A stretch of 45,307 nucleotides of DNA from Chitinophagaceae bacterium (lineage in GTDB: Bacteria > Bacteroidota > Bacteroidia > Chitinophagales > Chitinophagaceae). The stretch lies in contig JAHEMO010000002.1 of NCBI GenBank assembly GCA_024643625.1, forward strand, positions 5,561 through 50,867. Direction: 5' to 3'. Position 1 is the first letter of the stretch. Each line of letters starts with the position of its first letter. Of this stretch, positions 1 to 11,700 are shown one piece after another. Below the pieces are notes generated by a model, which saw nothing but the letters and a program-made list of their open reading frames with translations, searched no databases and had not been told where the DNA came from. The position numbers and the translations under genes were made by a program.

Positions 1-27
1 TTTTGCAAAGGATTGCGGTGAATTACT

Positions 28-1299
28 ATGGAAACTTACGGAAAGATTTTACTGATTGCCATGCCGGCTTTTTTGCTGCTTGTACTGTTTGAAAAATGGT
101 ATGGCTGGCGAAAAGGCTTTGATACGGTGCGAACGATGGATATGCTCTCGAGCCTGAGTTCGGGCGTAACCAATGTGGTAAAAGATGTGTTGGGGCTTAG
201 CATTGGTCTCCTTAGCTACGGTTGGCTATTAGAGCATCTTGCCATAACTGAAATAAAGGCCACCTGGCTGGTATACCTTGTGGCGTTTATTGTACTCGAC
301 TTTCAGGGCTATTGGGTGCATCGTTGGAGCCATCATATCAATATTTTCTGGAACCGGCATATCATCCATCACAGCAGCGAAGAATTCAATCTTGCCTGCG
401 CCTTACGGCAAAGCATATCAAGCGTGTTGCAGTTATTTACTTTCTTACTTATACCGGCGGCCATTTTGGGCGTGCCCGAAAAGGTGATTGCCGTAATTGC
501 ACCACTGCATTTGTTTGCGCAATTTTGGTACCATACCCGTCATATTGGAAAAATGGGTATACTCGAAAAAATTATTGTTACGCCAAGCCACCACCGTGTA
601 CATCATGCCATCAACCCTGAATACCTCGATAAGAACCTCTCACAGATTTTTATATGGTGGGACAAATGGTTTGGTACGTTTCAGGAAGAATTGGATGATG
701 TGCCATGTGTGTACGGTATCACCAGACCAGCGGCCACCTGGAATCCTGTAAAAATTAATTTTCAGCATGTATGGTTGCTGATGAAAGATGCCTGGCGCAC
801 CAGCAGTTGGTGGGATAAGTTGCGTATATGGTTTATGCCTACCGGTTGGCGCCCGGCCGACGTAGAGGCAAACTTTCCGGTACCTAAAATTGACGATGTA
901 TATCATTTTGAGAAATACAATCCGGCGCATCACAGGCTATTACCGGCATGGAGTTGGTTTCAGATGCTTGTTATTTTAGCGTTTATCAGTTATTTTTTTG
1001 CCAGCATAGCTGCTATTGGCTCACCCCAAATTTTCATATACGGAGCCTTTGTTTTTGCATCCATTTATGCGCTTACGGAATTGATGGATGGCAACCCTTA
1101 TGCAATTTTATTTGAAAGCATCAAGAACATTTTTGGAATTGTTTGGCTGCTGCAAACAAATGATTGGTTTGGGGCTGTGGGGGCGTTTCCTGTTGTCCGA
1201 TGGATATTGATCATCTACTTTATAGGCGCTACTTTAATAGTGGGATGGTTTTGCCGGGAATTGATAACAACTGATGCTACCGTGAGTGTTGCCACCTGA
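28..1299 (+). CDS. Sterol desaturase / fatty acid hydroxylase superfamily membrane protein
   Basis: 423-aa ORF with hydrophobic segments and His-cluster motifs (HRWSHH, NRHIIHHSSEEFN, HHRVHH) typical of the fatty acid hydroxylase superfamily. Confidence 0.9.
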   Translation: METYGKILLIAMPAFLLLVLFEKWYGWRKGFDTVRTMDMLSSLSSGVTNVVKDVLGLSIGLLSYGWLLEHLAITEIKATWLVYLVAFIVLDFQGYWVHRWSHHINIFWNRHIIHHSSEEFNLACALRQSISSVLQLFTFLLIPAAILGVPEKVIAVIAPLHLFAQFWYHTRHIGKMGILEKIIVTPSHHRVHHAINPEYLDKNLSQIFIWWDKWFGTFQEELDDVPCVYGITRPAATWNPVKINFQHVWLLMKDAWRTSSWWDKLRIWFMPTGWRPADVEANFPVPKIDDVYHFEKYNPAHHRLLPAWSWFQMLVILAFISYFFASIAAIGSPQIFIYGAFVFASIYALTELMDGNPYAILFESIKNIFGIVWLLQTNDWFGAVGAFPVVRWILIIYFIGATLIVGWFCRELITTDATVSVAT

Positions 1300-1347
1300 T
1301 GCATGGCATAGTTGTGAGGGCTACATTTGTTTAGCTGAATTGTTGCT

Positions 1348-1839
1348 ATGCCTAATATTCGCATATTTATTACGGGTGGTACTTTTGATAAAGAATACAA
1401 TGAGATAAATGGTGAATTGTATTTTAAGGATACACATTTGCCAGAGATGCTTAAGCTTGGCAGATGCAGATTGCCTGTGGATGTGCGCACGCTGATGATG
1501 ATTGACAGTTTGCAGATGAGCGAACAGGATCGGGAAATTATTGCGGACAATTGCAGCAATGCACATGCCGATAAAATTATCATCACCCACGGTACAGATA
1601 CCATGGTGGAAACCGCAAAGCTTCTTGCATCCAAGGTGATTCCAAAAACGGTTGTGCTTACGGGTGCCATGATTCCTTATAAGTTTGGTTCCTCCGACGG
1701 GCTGTTTAATTTGGGCAGCGCTCTGGCCTTTGTACAGGCCTTACCCCACGGTGTGTATGTATGTATGAATGGCCGCTGCTTTAATTGGAATAATGTTTGG
1801 AAGAATAAAGAAAGCGGTGTTTTTGAAGAGCTTCCTTAG
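1348..1839 (+). CDS. Single-domain asparaginase (N-terminal asparaginase domain only)
   Basis: 163 aa; ITGGTFDKEYNE and ITHGTDTMVETAKLLASK motifs of the L-asparaginase catalytic domain; no C-terminal domain. Confidence 0.85.
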   Translation: MPNIRIFITGGTFDKEYNEINGELYFKDTHLPEMLKLGRCRLPVDVRTLMMIDSLQMSEQDREIIADNCSNAHADKIIITHGTDTMVETAKLLASKVIPKTVVLTGAMIPYKFGSSDGLFNLGSALAFVQALPHGVYVCMNGRCFNWNNVWKNKESGVFEELP

Positions 1840-1904
1840 CAAAGGCCGTCGCTGTAAGCAGCACCGAATATTATCAGCAGCCCAAATTTTACCGGCGTTT
1901 TTTT

Positions 1905-3230
1905 ATGATGATTGTAAAAGAGTTACGGGGCACGCTCCGAATTTCTGTTCCCCTTATTATTGGCAACCTCAGTCAGATTGCATTAGGCTTAATTGATTCG
2001 GCTATGGTGGGTGCTATCAGCTATATTCAGTTGGCTGCTGCATCATTGGCTACCAATCTGATCTCTATTCCTTTTACGCTTTTGTTAGGCATTCCTATTG
2101 CTACGTCTATTCTCACGGGAATTGAGCGGGGCCGTGGTAATCAGCGTGCTATTTGCCGGCAATTGTTTACCGGACTTTGGGTAAGCCTTGTGCTTGCCAT
2201 CATAGTTTTTGGTATTTGCTGGTGGCTGTCTCCGCTGGCATGGCGCCTTGGTCAGGACGATGCAGTAACTGAGCAGGCCATCCCGTATTTCCGCATTATG
2301 GCGCTCAGCCTCATACCCAATGCCATCTATCGTGCTTTTACAGCCTTTAGTGATGGCCTATCGTTCACCCGCACAGGCATGTTGCTTTCATTGGTTTCGC
2401 TGCCGCTCAATGCATGGCTCAATTACATATTTATTTATGGGCACTGGGGTGCACCCAGACTGGAATTGTATGGTGCGGGCCTTGCTACATTTTTGGCCAG
2501 GGTTATTATTATGCTGGCTATGCTATGGATTGTTTTTAATCATCATGCGTATAGGCCCTATATCCGTCATTGGCGATTGTCCATTATGGTGCGGTGGGGG
2601 CTTGTGAAGGAAACCCTGCGCATTGGTGTGCCCAGCAGTTTACAAATGATGCTGGAGGGTGGTGCTTTTGCGGTTAGCGGCATCATGATTGGCTGGTTGG
2701 GCGCTACTACGCAAGCGGCGCATCAAATCGTGCTCAATTGTGCCAGCACCACGTTTATGGCGGCGCTAGGCCTGTCGTTGGGTGCCAGCATTAGGGTAGG
2801 GCATGCCCATGGTTTAGGTAGCAGGGCTTTGCAACGTAGTATTGGGTTAGGGGCCATTATTGCGGGTATTGGCTGGGGCTTTTTGTGCCTGTTGTTCTTT
2901 ATTGCTTTCCGGCATCAGCTACCCTATATTTTTAATAATGAACCGCAGGTGGTGCAATTGGCTGCCGGCTTATTTATAGTTGCTGCTATTTTTCAGGTGT
3001 CCGATAGCCTGCAAGCCATTGGTGCAGGATTGCTCCGTGGCACTAAAGATGTAAATAAGCCTACGATACTTATAGCCATTGCCTATTGGGTAGTTGGTAT
3101 ACCCGTAGGGTATTGGCTGGCTTTTAAGGCAGGGTACGGGGCCTATGGTATTTGGTGGGGTTTTGTAGCCGGTTTAAGTATGAGCGCCTTGCTGCTTAAC
3201 CTGCGTTTTTTGCGCAAAGTGGGTGGCTAA
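1905..3230 (+). CDS. MATE family efflux transporter
   Basis: 441-aa polytopic protein; N-terminal LRISVPLIIGNLSQIALGLIDSAMVG and repeated halves typical of MATE/NorM. Confidence 0.92.
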   Translation: MMIVKELRGTLRISVPLIIGNLSQIALGLIDSAMVGAISYIQLAAASLATNLISIPFTLLLGIPIATSILTGIERGRGNQRAICRQLFTGLWVSLVLAIIVFGICWWLSPLAWRLGQDDAVTEQAIPYFRIMALSLIPNAIYRAFTAFSDGLSFTRTGMLLSLVSLPLNAWLNYIFIYGHWGAPRLELYGAGLATFLARVIIMLAMLWIVFNHHAYRPYIRHWRLSIMVRWGLVKETLRIGVPSSLQMMLEGGAFAVSGIMIGWLGATTQAAHQIVLNCASTTFMAALGLSLGASIRVGHAHGLGSRALQRSIGLGAIIAGIGWGFLCLLFFIAFRHQLPYIFNNEPQVVQLAAGLFIVAAIFQVSDSLQAIGAGLLRGTKDVNKPTILIAIAYWVVGIPVGYWLAFKAGYGAYGIWWGFVAGLSMSALLLNLRFLRKVGG

Positions 3231-3241
3231 CGGGTATAAAA

Positions 3242-3267
3242 AAAGCCCGCGCTTTAGCGCAGGCTTT
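3242..3267 (-). terminator. Intrinsic terminator downstream of rplI
   Basis: AAAGCC-C-GCGC-TTTA-GCGC-A-GGCTTT stem; on the minus strand it is followed by TTTTTTTAT. Confidence 0.8.
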
Positions 3268-3287
3268 CAATATCTTGTATTCACTGA

Positions 3288-3734
3288 TTATTCAGCTACT
3301 ACATCAAAACTCAACTCTGTTGCATGGCCACCGCCAAAATCGATTTTGGCTTTGTAAGAACCGAGTTCCTTAACGTCGTCAAGAATCTCAATTTTACGGC
3401 GGTCAATTTCATAGCCCTTTTGCTCACGGATAGCCCGGCTGATAAGCACGCTGGTAACGGCACCAAAAATCTTGCCTGATGTACCAACTTTAGCGCCTAC
3501 AGTAACGCTGCCGTCGTTAAGCTTAGCTACTACTTCGTTCAGTTCAGCCAGCATTTTGGCTTCTTTCTTAGCACGAACTTTTTCCTTTTCGGCCAGCATT
3601 TTAAGGTTACTGGAAGAAGCTTCGACAGCAAAGCCTTGCGGAATAAGGTAGTTACGGGCGTAGCCATTTTTCACGGTTACCAGTTCATTGGTTCCGCCGA
3701 GGTTGTCTACCTCTTTAATCAGAATTACTTGCAT
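3288..3734 (-). CDS. rplI: 50S ribosomal protein L9
   Basis: 148 aa; MQVILIKEVDNLGGTNELVTVKNGYARNYLIPQGFA is the L9 signature. Confidence 0.98.
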   Translation of the reverse strand: MQVILIKEVDNLGGTNELVTVKNGYARNYLIPQGFAVEASSSNLKMLAEKEKVRAKKEAKMLAELNEVVAKLNDGSVTVGAKVGTSGKIFGAVTSVLISRAIREQKGYEIDRRKIEILDDVKELGSYKAKIDFGGGHATELSFDVVAE

Positions 3735-3832
3735 GTTATTATGTGTTTGTTTCCCAGAGCCCAGTGTTTTGCACTGTCTCCCGCAAACCGGGATTAGGGA
3801 ATGGTTACAAAATGATCGGTGTACGACCCTTT

Positions 3833-4096
3833 TTATTTCATCAAATCAGTTACATAGGGCAACAATGCCATTTGGCGTGCACGCTTAATAGCTTCTGCTA
3901 CTTTGCGCTGATACTTAAGGCTGTTACCGGTAAGACGACGGGGAAGAATTTTGCCTTGTTCGTTAAGGAACTTTTTCAAAAAATCGGCGTCTTTGTAATC
4001 GATGTACTTAATGCCCAATTTCTTAAAGCGGCAATACTTCTTAGGGCGTTGCTGTGCTTTGTGGGCGGTCAGGTATTTAATGTCGTTTCTTGCCAT
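3833..4096 (-). CDS. rpsR: 30S ribosomal protein S18
   Basis: 87 aa; [18 protein letters not shown]...[32 protein letters not shown] is S18. Confidence 0.98.
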   Translation of the reverse strand: MARNDIKYLTAHKAQQRPKKYCRFKKLGIKYIDYKDADFLKKFLNEQGKILPRRLTGNSLKYQRKVAEAIKRARQMALLPYVTDLMK

Positions 4097-4099
4097 TGC

Positions 4100-4462
4100 T
4101 TAGTCCTCCACTTTTTCTGTTGATTCTTTAAGAGTAATGCCATTGCGCTTGCGCTCGTTGTAGCTAACGGCGTGCTTGTCCAGCGCAAATACCTGGAAAC
4201 GCATTACAGATTCGTCGCGAAGCATTTGGATTTTCAATTTCTCATTGAAAGTTGCATCGGCAGTAAATTCAAGTACCCAATAAAGACCGGTAGTCTTTTT
4301 TTCGATTGAGTAAGCCAGTGACTTCAGGCCCCATGGGTTGCTGTTGACAACAGCACCGCCATTTTCCTGTAAAAAGCTGATGTACTTTTTTTGCTCAGCG
4401 CCAAAATCGTCATCGCTCAAAACGGGCGTGAAGATCACCATCAATTCATAATTTTTGGTCAT
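4100..4462 (-). CDS. rpsF: 30S ribosomal protein S6
   Basis: 120 aa; NYELMVIFTPVLSDDD...NPWGLKSLAYSIEKKTTGLYWVLEFTA is S6; first gene of rpsF-rpsR-rplI. Confidence 0.97.
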   Translation of the reverse strand: MTKNYELMVIFTPVLSDDDFGAEQKKYISFLQENGGAVVNSNPWGLKSLAYSIEKKTTGLYWVLEFTADATFNEKLKIQMLRDESVMRFQVFALDKHAVSYNERKRNGITLKESTEKVED

Positions 4463-4492
4463 CCCTTTAACTTTTTAGTTTAATAATGGACA

Positions 4493-4539
4493 CCTTTTCC
4501 GATCGCCGGAAAAGGCGAATCAGGTCTTTTCGCCTGATT
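4493..4539 (-). promoter_or_regulatory. Structured 5' leader of rpsF (candidate autoregulatory leader)
   Basis: Two hairpins between the putative promoter and the rpsF ATG: AATCAGG/CCTGATT (7 bp) and CCTTTTCCG-GCGAT-CGGAAAAGG (9 bp). An alternative GGCGAA/TTCGCC pairing would be mutually exclusive with the first. Confidence 0.55.
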
Positions 4540-4547
4540 TGGGGCGG

Positions 4548-4555
4548 CAAAAGTA
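4548..4555 (-). promoter_or_regulatory. Bacteroidota -7 promoter element (TACTTTTG) of rpsF-rpsR-rplI
   Basis: Exact TAnnTTTG match on the minus strand, upstream of the structured leader. Confidence 0.6.
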
Positions 4556-4703
4556 GGGGAAATGGTGTTTTGATGCTTGCCAGCTGACCAATCTAATTGA
4601 CAAAAACCTGCAAATATTATGGCTTCCACGGTATTGGCATGCGCCGGCTTAACGGCTAAGCCTTCGTGAAAATGCCTGTAAGGCTGCAAACTTCAACGAA
4701 TCC

Positions 4704-5702
4704 CTAGCCTGCCTGAAGGGTGCAAATGCGTTCTTCAACCACAAGCCGGTGCCGGGCGCCTAATTGCATAGCCATATTTAAGGTTTGGTGTCCGGCAGGG
4801 AAATTAAAGCATACAGGATAGGGGTATGCAGCCACTTTCTCCATAATAATTTCGCCGATATTCATGGCAAAATCGTCGCCGTTGTCTTCCCGCAAACGGG
4901 TGAAGCCCCCAAGCAACAAACCGGCAAGTTGATCCAGTTTGCCGGCACGTTTCAGCGTCATCAGCATGCGGTCGATGGTGTATTTGTATTCCCGCACATC
5001 TTCCAGAAACAAAATTTTACCGGCTGTATCCAATTCTCCGGTACTCCCCATCATGGCAACCACCATGCTCAGGTTGCCGCCTACCAGCAGGCCATCAGCC
5101 CGGCCCGTCCTGTTGTAGCCCGATGGAGGAATGGTGTAAACGGCTTTGCTTCCGGTGAGTATTTCGTATAAGGTATAGGCCGAAGAATCAAGGGTTTCGT
5201 TCAGGCCGCTTGCCATATCGGCATGTATGGTAGGCAGGCCAAATTGCTGATGCAAATGACAATGCAGGGCTGTAATATCGCTGAAGCCAATCATCCATTT
5301 GGGATTGGATTTGAGTGGCGAAAAGTCAATACGATCAAGTATACGCATCACGCCGTAACCACCCCTTCCACTAATGATGGCCTTTATTTCCGGATTGTTG
5401 ATAAGCGCCTGCAAATCTGCAGCTCGTTCCTCATCTGTGCCCCCAAATACCATCCATTGCTTGCCTATTGTGCTGCCCATTACCGTCCGGAAGCCCCATC
5501 TTGCTAACAGCGATTGGCAGGCAATAGCCTCCTGTTGCTGAATGGCACCGGCGGGACAGGTAATGCCAATGCTATCGCCGGGATAAAGAAATGGTGGAGC
5601 TGCCGCGTCCCGTATCGTTTGCTGCTGCGCCAATAAGGACGAACCGGCAACTGTTGCCAATGTGGTAGGCAGGATATTTTTTAAGAAAGTGGAGCGGTTC
5701 AT
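4704..5702 (-). CDS. LD-carboxypeptidase (peptidase S66 family), probably exported
   Basis: 332 aa; LYPGDSIGITCPAGAI, ISGRGGYGVMRILDRIDF, GFSDITALHCHLHQQFGLPTIHADM and GGNLSMV motifs; N-terminal signal-like segment. Confidence 0.9.
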   Translation of the reverse strand: MNRSTFLKNILPTTLATVAGSSLLAQQQTIRDAAAPPFLYPGDSIGITCPAGAIQQQEAIACQSLLARWGFRTVMGSTIGKQWMVFGGTDEERAADLQALINNPEIKAIISGRGGYGVMRILDRIDFSPLKSNPKWMIGFSDITALHCHLHQQFGLPTIHADMASGLNETLDSSAYTLYEILTGSKAVYTIPPSGYNRTGRADGLLVGGNLSMVVAMMGSTGELDTAGKILFLEDVREYKYTIDRMLMTLKRAGKLDQLAGLLLGGFTRLREDNGDDFAMNIGEIIMEKVAAYPYPVCFNFPAGHQTLNMAMQLGARHRLVVEERICTLQAG

Positions 5703-5772
5703 GAATTCGGATGCAAATTAGCGAATCAGTTTTCTTGTTGCATACCCTTTGTGCAGTATAATTTTTTAGTAA

Positions 5773-8700
5773 CTATTCGCCGACGTTTACCCTTATGCCC
5801 TGACTATGAGTGCTGAATTCCGGCGCATACATGCATTGCAGGGTTGTAATACCATTGGTAAAATTGCCATCTATTGTGGCCACCATATCGTATTCAAAAA
5901 CATAAGTGCCTTTGGGTAAATAGCCAATGAAAAAATTGGTAGCCACATCGCCCGGTGCTTCGTAATAACCCAACCCACCCTGGTAACGATATCCGCTCAA
6001 TTGCATTTTGGGTTCAAAAGTGGCGGCACGCATATCTTTCAGATGCACGTATTCCAATGTACGGTCCGATTTAATAACCAGCCTCACCGTAACAGTACTG
6101 CCTTTTTTTATGGTTTTGCCATCCGAAATGGTGGTTAGCACAGGACCTTTTTGGGAATTGGTTTTCAGGTAAAGTTGTTTTTCCATTTGCACTCCTGTGG
6201 CAGCCGTAGTAATGTTTTCCAACTTTTCGTAATACTGCCAATATACGGCGCCCCAACCCGGCGGAACTTCCGTTGCCGAAGTACTGATGCTATTGGTGGT
6301 GCGTACTGTTATCTTACCCATCTCGGACTTCACAGCTTCGCCATCAAATCGTTGCTTGATATAACCTGTACCGGGTTCGGCTTTTTGCGATACTTGCGCT
6401 TTACCTAAAGAGATATTCACAATTGGAGTGGCATTTATCCAGTTACTACCCGTTGCCAGCAAGGCATAGCAGGCATCGGCCGTGGCTTTTGTGGTTTTCC
6501 AGTGTTGGGTTTGTTTTTGCCTCAGCAGCCATGTTTTTAATTCATAAACGGTTTGGCGATCCTGTTCTATTTCATGAAAGGCAATGGTAAGCAAGGCATG
6601 GCTTTCCACAGGTGCCTGCCACCAATAGTATGATGGGTTATTAAACTCCTTCCAGTACCGGCCAAACTCATCCTGCGTGATGCTGTATTGTTTAAGCGAA
6701 GCGATGATTTCTTTAGCTTTTGCAGTGGCATTGGTACGGTGCGCATATAAGGCTATCATGCCTTGTTGGTATTTACTGTGCTGCAGCCAATATTGCAAGG
6801 CCTGCTTGCGATAAAAATCAATGGCCTGTTGCAGTTCGGTACTGTTTTGCTGTGCCGGAAAATGACTGATGGCAAAGAGGTATTGAATATCGATGGCCCG
6901 CAACAAATGTTTGTTGAGATCTTTTTCCCGCTTTATCAGGGCTTTATAATCCTCTACCGCGAGGTTATTCAAATAATTAAGTGCTCTGCTCTGCAATTGT
7001 TGCAACAACTGCATTTCATTGCCGTTGGCAGGCCATGCATTCAATTGCTTAAGCTGCGCCATTGCTGTTACAATATACTGCGTCATGTACCGGTCGTCGG
7101 GACCGCCTTTAAACCAAACAAAACCTCCGTTAGGTGACTGCAATTCGCGCAGCTTATTCAGGGCTTTCAGGCTTTCTGCCTGCATACGATCTGCCTGCAT
7201 CAGCATGGCAAGTTGTTGCTTTTGTTCGCTTTCTGTTTTGCCTGCCAGTAGCCATGGTGTTTCAGCCAGCAGTAGTTGTTTTAGTTCTTCATTTTTCTGC
7301 AGATTACTGACCAACGCTTCAGCATTATTATTACGCCATTGCTGCACTACTGTAGCAATAGCGGGATTGCTGTTAAGTATATAGGCAGCAAGCCTGTTGG
7401 CATAGTATCGGTTCCAGGTTTGCTCGGCACAATCGTATGGATATTCCATGAGGTAAGGCAGCGACTGTACCGCATACCAAACCGGATTGCTACTGTACTC
7501 AACGGTTACCGATTGGTGCTGCAATGTGGGCGATTCGTTGCTTTGCAGCAGTTTGGCAAAATCCATTTGCTTAGTGCCTGCACCATTCATGTATATCGGC
7601 ATCGATTCGGTTACCAGCAACCTATCCGGTAATACCGGAATAATGAGTTCCTCACCATCGCTATTGCCATTATTAGCTTTTGCTATTACACGATATACCA
7701 GGCCGCCATCATATTGTGCGGGCGCTTCAATGGGAAAGCGTAAGGCAATGCTGCCCTTTGCCGATGCTGTAAAATATTGATTGGGAAATACATTTTTAAA
7801 ATAACCATCAACAGGCTTGAGCGTAGCAGCATCCAGCAATTCGAGCGTAGCAGAACCAGTGGTTTCTTTGTCGGTGAGATTCACAATTTTAACCATCAGT
7901 TCCATGGCATCGCCCTGCCGCATAAAGCGGGGTGTAAAAGGCTGCACCATAAGTTCTTTTTGTGTAACTACCGAGCCCTGCCATTTGCCAAAAGCCAGTT
8001 CGCGGGTATGCGCCAGCAATTGAATTTTCCATTCCGTAAGTGCTTCAGGCATGGTGAATGAAAAACTTATGCGGCCCTTATCATCCGTTTTTAAATCCGG
8101 GAAAAAGAAGGCTGTTTCATTAAAGTTTTTACGTACCTGAATATTGCCGGGGTTGGTTGCATCAATTGGATTTTCTTCGGATTTATTTTCCTGCCCGGGC
8201 GGCGGTGCTGCTGCTTTGTTCATCGTGGCGCCATATCCTATAACTACTACCTCCTGCAATGCGCCATCGGAGGCCATTTCTGCTTGCATAAGTTGAACAC
8301 CTGCGGCGCGGTGGGACACTTCCCCGGAAAAAACTTTATTGTAGTCTGCCTCCATTACGCTGCCGTATCTATTGCCATACACTCCTCTTAAACGGGCATA
8401 TATTTTGTTATACTCCTTGTAGGTATTGGCCGGTACTTTTTGGTTGCCGGCAATGGATTGAAAATTGTTATTGCTTTGAAACTGATGGCCAAAATATCGG
8501 TTGGACCAAACGTTGGGTATGGCCCAGTTAAAAGGTTTTATCTGATCGAGCGAAGCATCGTACATGCCTGCAAGCGCTTCGGCAGCCACCATCTCTCCAG
8601 CCATACCTTCAATAGTTGCTGTCCATGTTTCCTGAGCGCCCGGCAGCAATTTATCTCTGAATGTTTGCCAGCTAATCTTGAGTTGTTTGTTGGTATAGGG

Positions 8701-11700
8701 TACGCTTATGTAATAGTTGGTTTGGTAAAAGCGGTTATTATATACAAACATCCGGGCTACATTAAAACCTCCACGGTCTGCTTCCCCTACCGCATACTTT
8801 GTGCTGTGCATTGTACCTGTAAGGTGGTGGTAGCGGAAAGGCTGCGGCACCATCTCGTCTTTTTCTTGTCTTGCTTCCTGTTCTATCACAAATAATGCGG
8901 GTGCAGATGTTGCCTGCACTATTGTTGCCTGCATACCGGGCTGCGCAGTAATTGTAGTTTGTGGCGTATAGTGTGCCAAAAATCCTGGTAACTTTTTGTT
9001 GGCTTCATCAATCATCGCAAAACGCTGCGCCGCCTGTACTGGTAAGCCATCTTTATCTTTTGCTTCGGCTACTATTTCGTACCAACCTACGGCTAGCGCG
9101 GGCAGATTGACGCTGTGCGCATGATTGGTGTCGGGTAGTGAAATGGTTTGTACTAATGCACCTCGTTCCCATTGTTGTTTGTCATCTTCATTGCGATAGG
9201 GGTCGGCAGGAAAAAAACTTTTAAATGTTTTGCTGTCCATTACCACAGTATCCGGAGCATCCCAATAGCGTTCCCGTATTTCGCTATCAGGATATTGCAG
9301 TGCATAAATCTTTAGCTGCACGGGTGTTTGTACAGCGCTGCCATTGAGTGTGGTTGCGGTAACGCTGATCGGTTTATTACGCTGCACATCATTATACTCT
9401 TGCAAGCCATTTATCGTTAGCGATAGCGATCGGTATCCCGCGGTAATGGATTGAGAAACCTCATGGGTTTCACCATTAATATCTGTTACAGTTGCTTCAA
9501 TAGTATAGGTATAATTGGGCAAAAATGTTTTGTCGATAGCCAGATCGGCCATGGCTGTGAATGCAATGTTGTAATTGCCTTGGGCATCCGTTGTAGTATT
9601 GCCTGAGGTAATTTCCTGTCTGCTATCATTCATCCACGGCGGCATTATTCTGCCATAGCCTCGAAATAGCCATGGATAATCGAAACGGGCATTTCTATAC
9701 ACACGATATGCTACCGCCGCACCATCCAAAGCGTTGCCGGCAAAGGCTTTTGCCAAGCCGGTAACCCTAATACTATCGCCCACTTTATACTCTTCTTCAG
9801 GTGGCGCAAGAGTGGTGTAAAATTTAGGTCGTTTGTATTCTTCTACTGTAAAATTAGCACTGATGGCGCTGTAGGGTGTCACGGCAAGTCTGAAATTGCC
9901 GGTAAGTACCTGTGCCGGTAGTTTGAAGGAACCATTGATGCTGCCAAATTGATTAACCGTTAGCGTGACGCTATCTATTTTTCTGTTGTTAGCATCGTAT
10001 AATAATACCGCTACTGGTTTTTGCGGCATAAATACAGTCGATGCCATAGTTTCCGGATTGCGGGTAATAGCTATAGCTTTGAAAAATACCTGTTGCCCCG
10101 GTCGGTATAATCCGCGGTCGAGGAAAAAGAAGAACCTTGCATTTTCGTCCTTAAATTTTTGCTGCCCGCTGTTGGTATTAAGATTGTAGCCTCTTCCACC
10201 GTTGTTGCCGGAGTAATACACAGGAAAGGCATTTACTTCCGACCGGATATACAGTTTATCGTCACCATAGCTTACGTCAAAACTGAGCCCACCTTGTCTC
10301 TTCTCATCAATATCAATACTTATATGGCCGTTGGCATCGCTTACTGATGTTTGCCGCAGTTTGGTGCTGCGTTTGCGATCGTCGTAGTCGTAATAACTTT
10401 CATACACTTTCACTTCTGCATCTGCCAACGGCTTTCCGGTGCTGCGGTTGAGTATAAAATGATCCTGGCCCATGCCCGCATGGCTGATATTGCTTACATG
10501 AAATAAGGTATACGACAGACTATTTTCACTGAGTGAGAAATCCTCAGTCACAGAAGCAATCACCGCATATTGACCGATGGGAAGCGCATCTATTTTTATT
10601 TCAGCACTATGTGTGCGCATATCGGTAATAGCCGGAAATGACTGCTGCCATTGCTTTTGCGGCGTTGCTTGCACTAAGGCGTTCCATAGTTTTGTTTCCC
10701 GTTCATTGTCATAATTGTGTATGAGCTGCTCCAGCTTTTTATCTATTTGCACCACCCGCAGCCAAACCTGGTTTGTGTTTTTCCAGTCGGCCTTTGCTCT
10801 AAAGGGTAGGCCGGGTACATTGACCAATTCTGTTGTTAGTCCTATCTGTTTTTCGGTTAATTCATGCAGGAGATTTTGCGCTTGCTTACCGCCTTCACTG
10901 TCAGGAAATTTAGCTATCACATCTCTGCAATATTCTGTAGCAATGGTGTAGCCATTTGCCGCTTCCGGGTCATTGGAGTGCGGCAAATATGCCAATGCTT
11001 GTTCCTGCCACCAAACGGCCAGCAAATACCCCGCCTGCATACCATATTTATTACTGGCATATTGCGTATAAATATGATCGAGTGCTTCTTTGTATTGCCG
11101 CTTTTTGTATTCGCCTTTATAGTTTTCATAGGCAAATTGTACGCGTTCGGTCTCAATGTCTATCAACGCATTTTGCTGTCCGCTTTTTAAATGGAATGCT
11201 GTAAGCTGCTGGTAAATACGCAAAGCTTCCAGTACATGGTTACTGCTATCGGTGCTGGAAAAAGTATGCCTGATAAACAGGCGGCCCGGCGCAAAGCTTG
11301 CAGCATCCTCCAATTCGAAGGCATCTGCTGGTTTGGTATTGTCTATTTCATTTTGCTTGAAGAACTCGAGCGCATTGTGTGCGAGCAAATCGTAAAGTGT
11401 TGGCCGAAGGCCGGGTTCATTGCCTTCAATAATCATAGGAGAAAAGGCAGAAAGTTTTGTTTGTTGCGCTATGCCCGCATCCTCCAGCGACGCTTTAAAA
11501 TGGAATGCAATAAATTCCTGAAAGTCGCTGGCCGTCCATGTTTCAGGGTCGTCGTTTTTCCTTTCTGCCACTGCCGTGCGGTTGTATATCTTCCAGCGTT
11601 GGGCACTAAAAAACTGCCAATAGGTTTGGGCCAGCAGGCCATGCGCTACTTGTTTGGCCGGTGCTTTCAGGGTGGTAATTTCTTGTTGCAGCAGTGCCAT

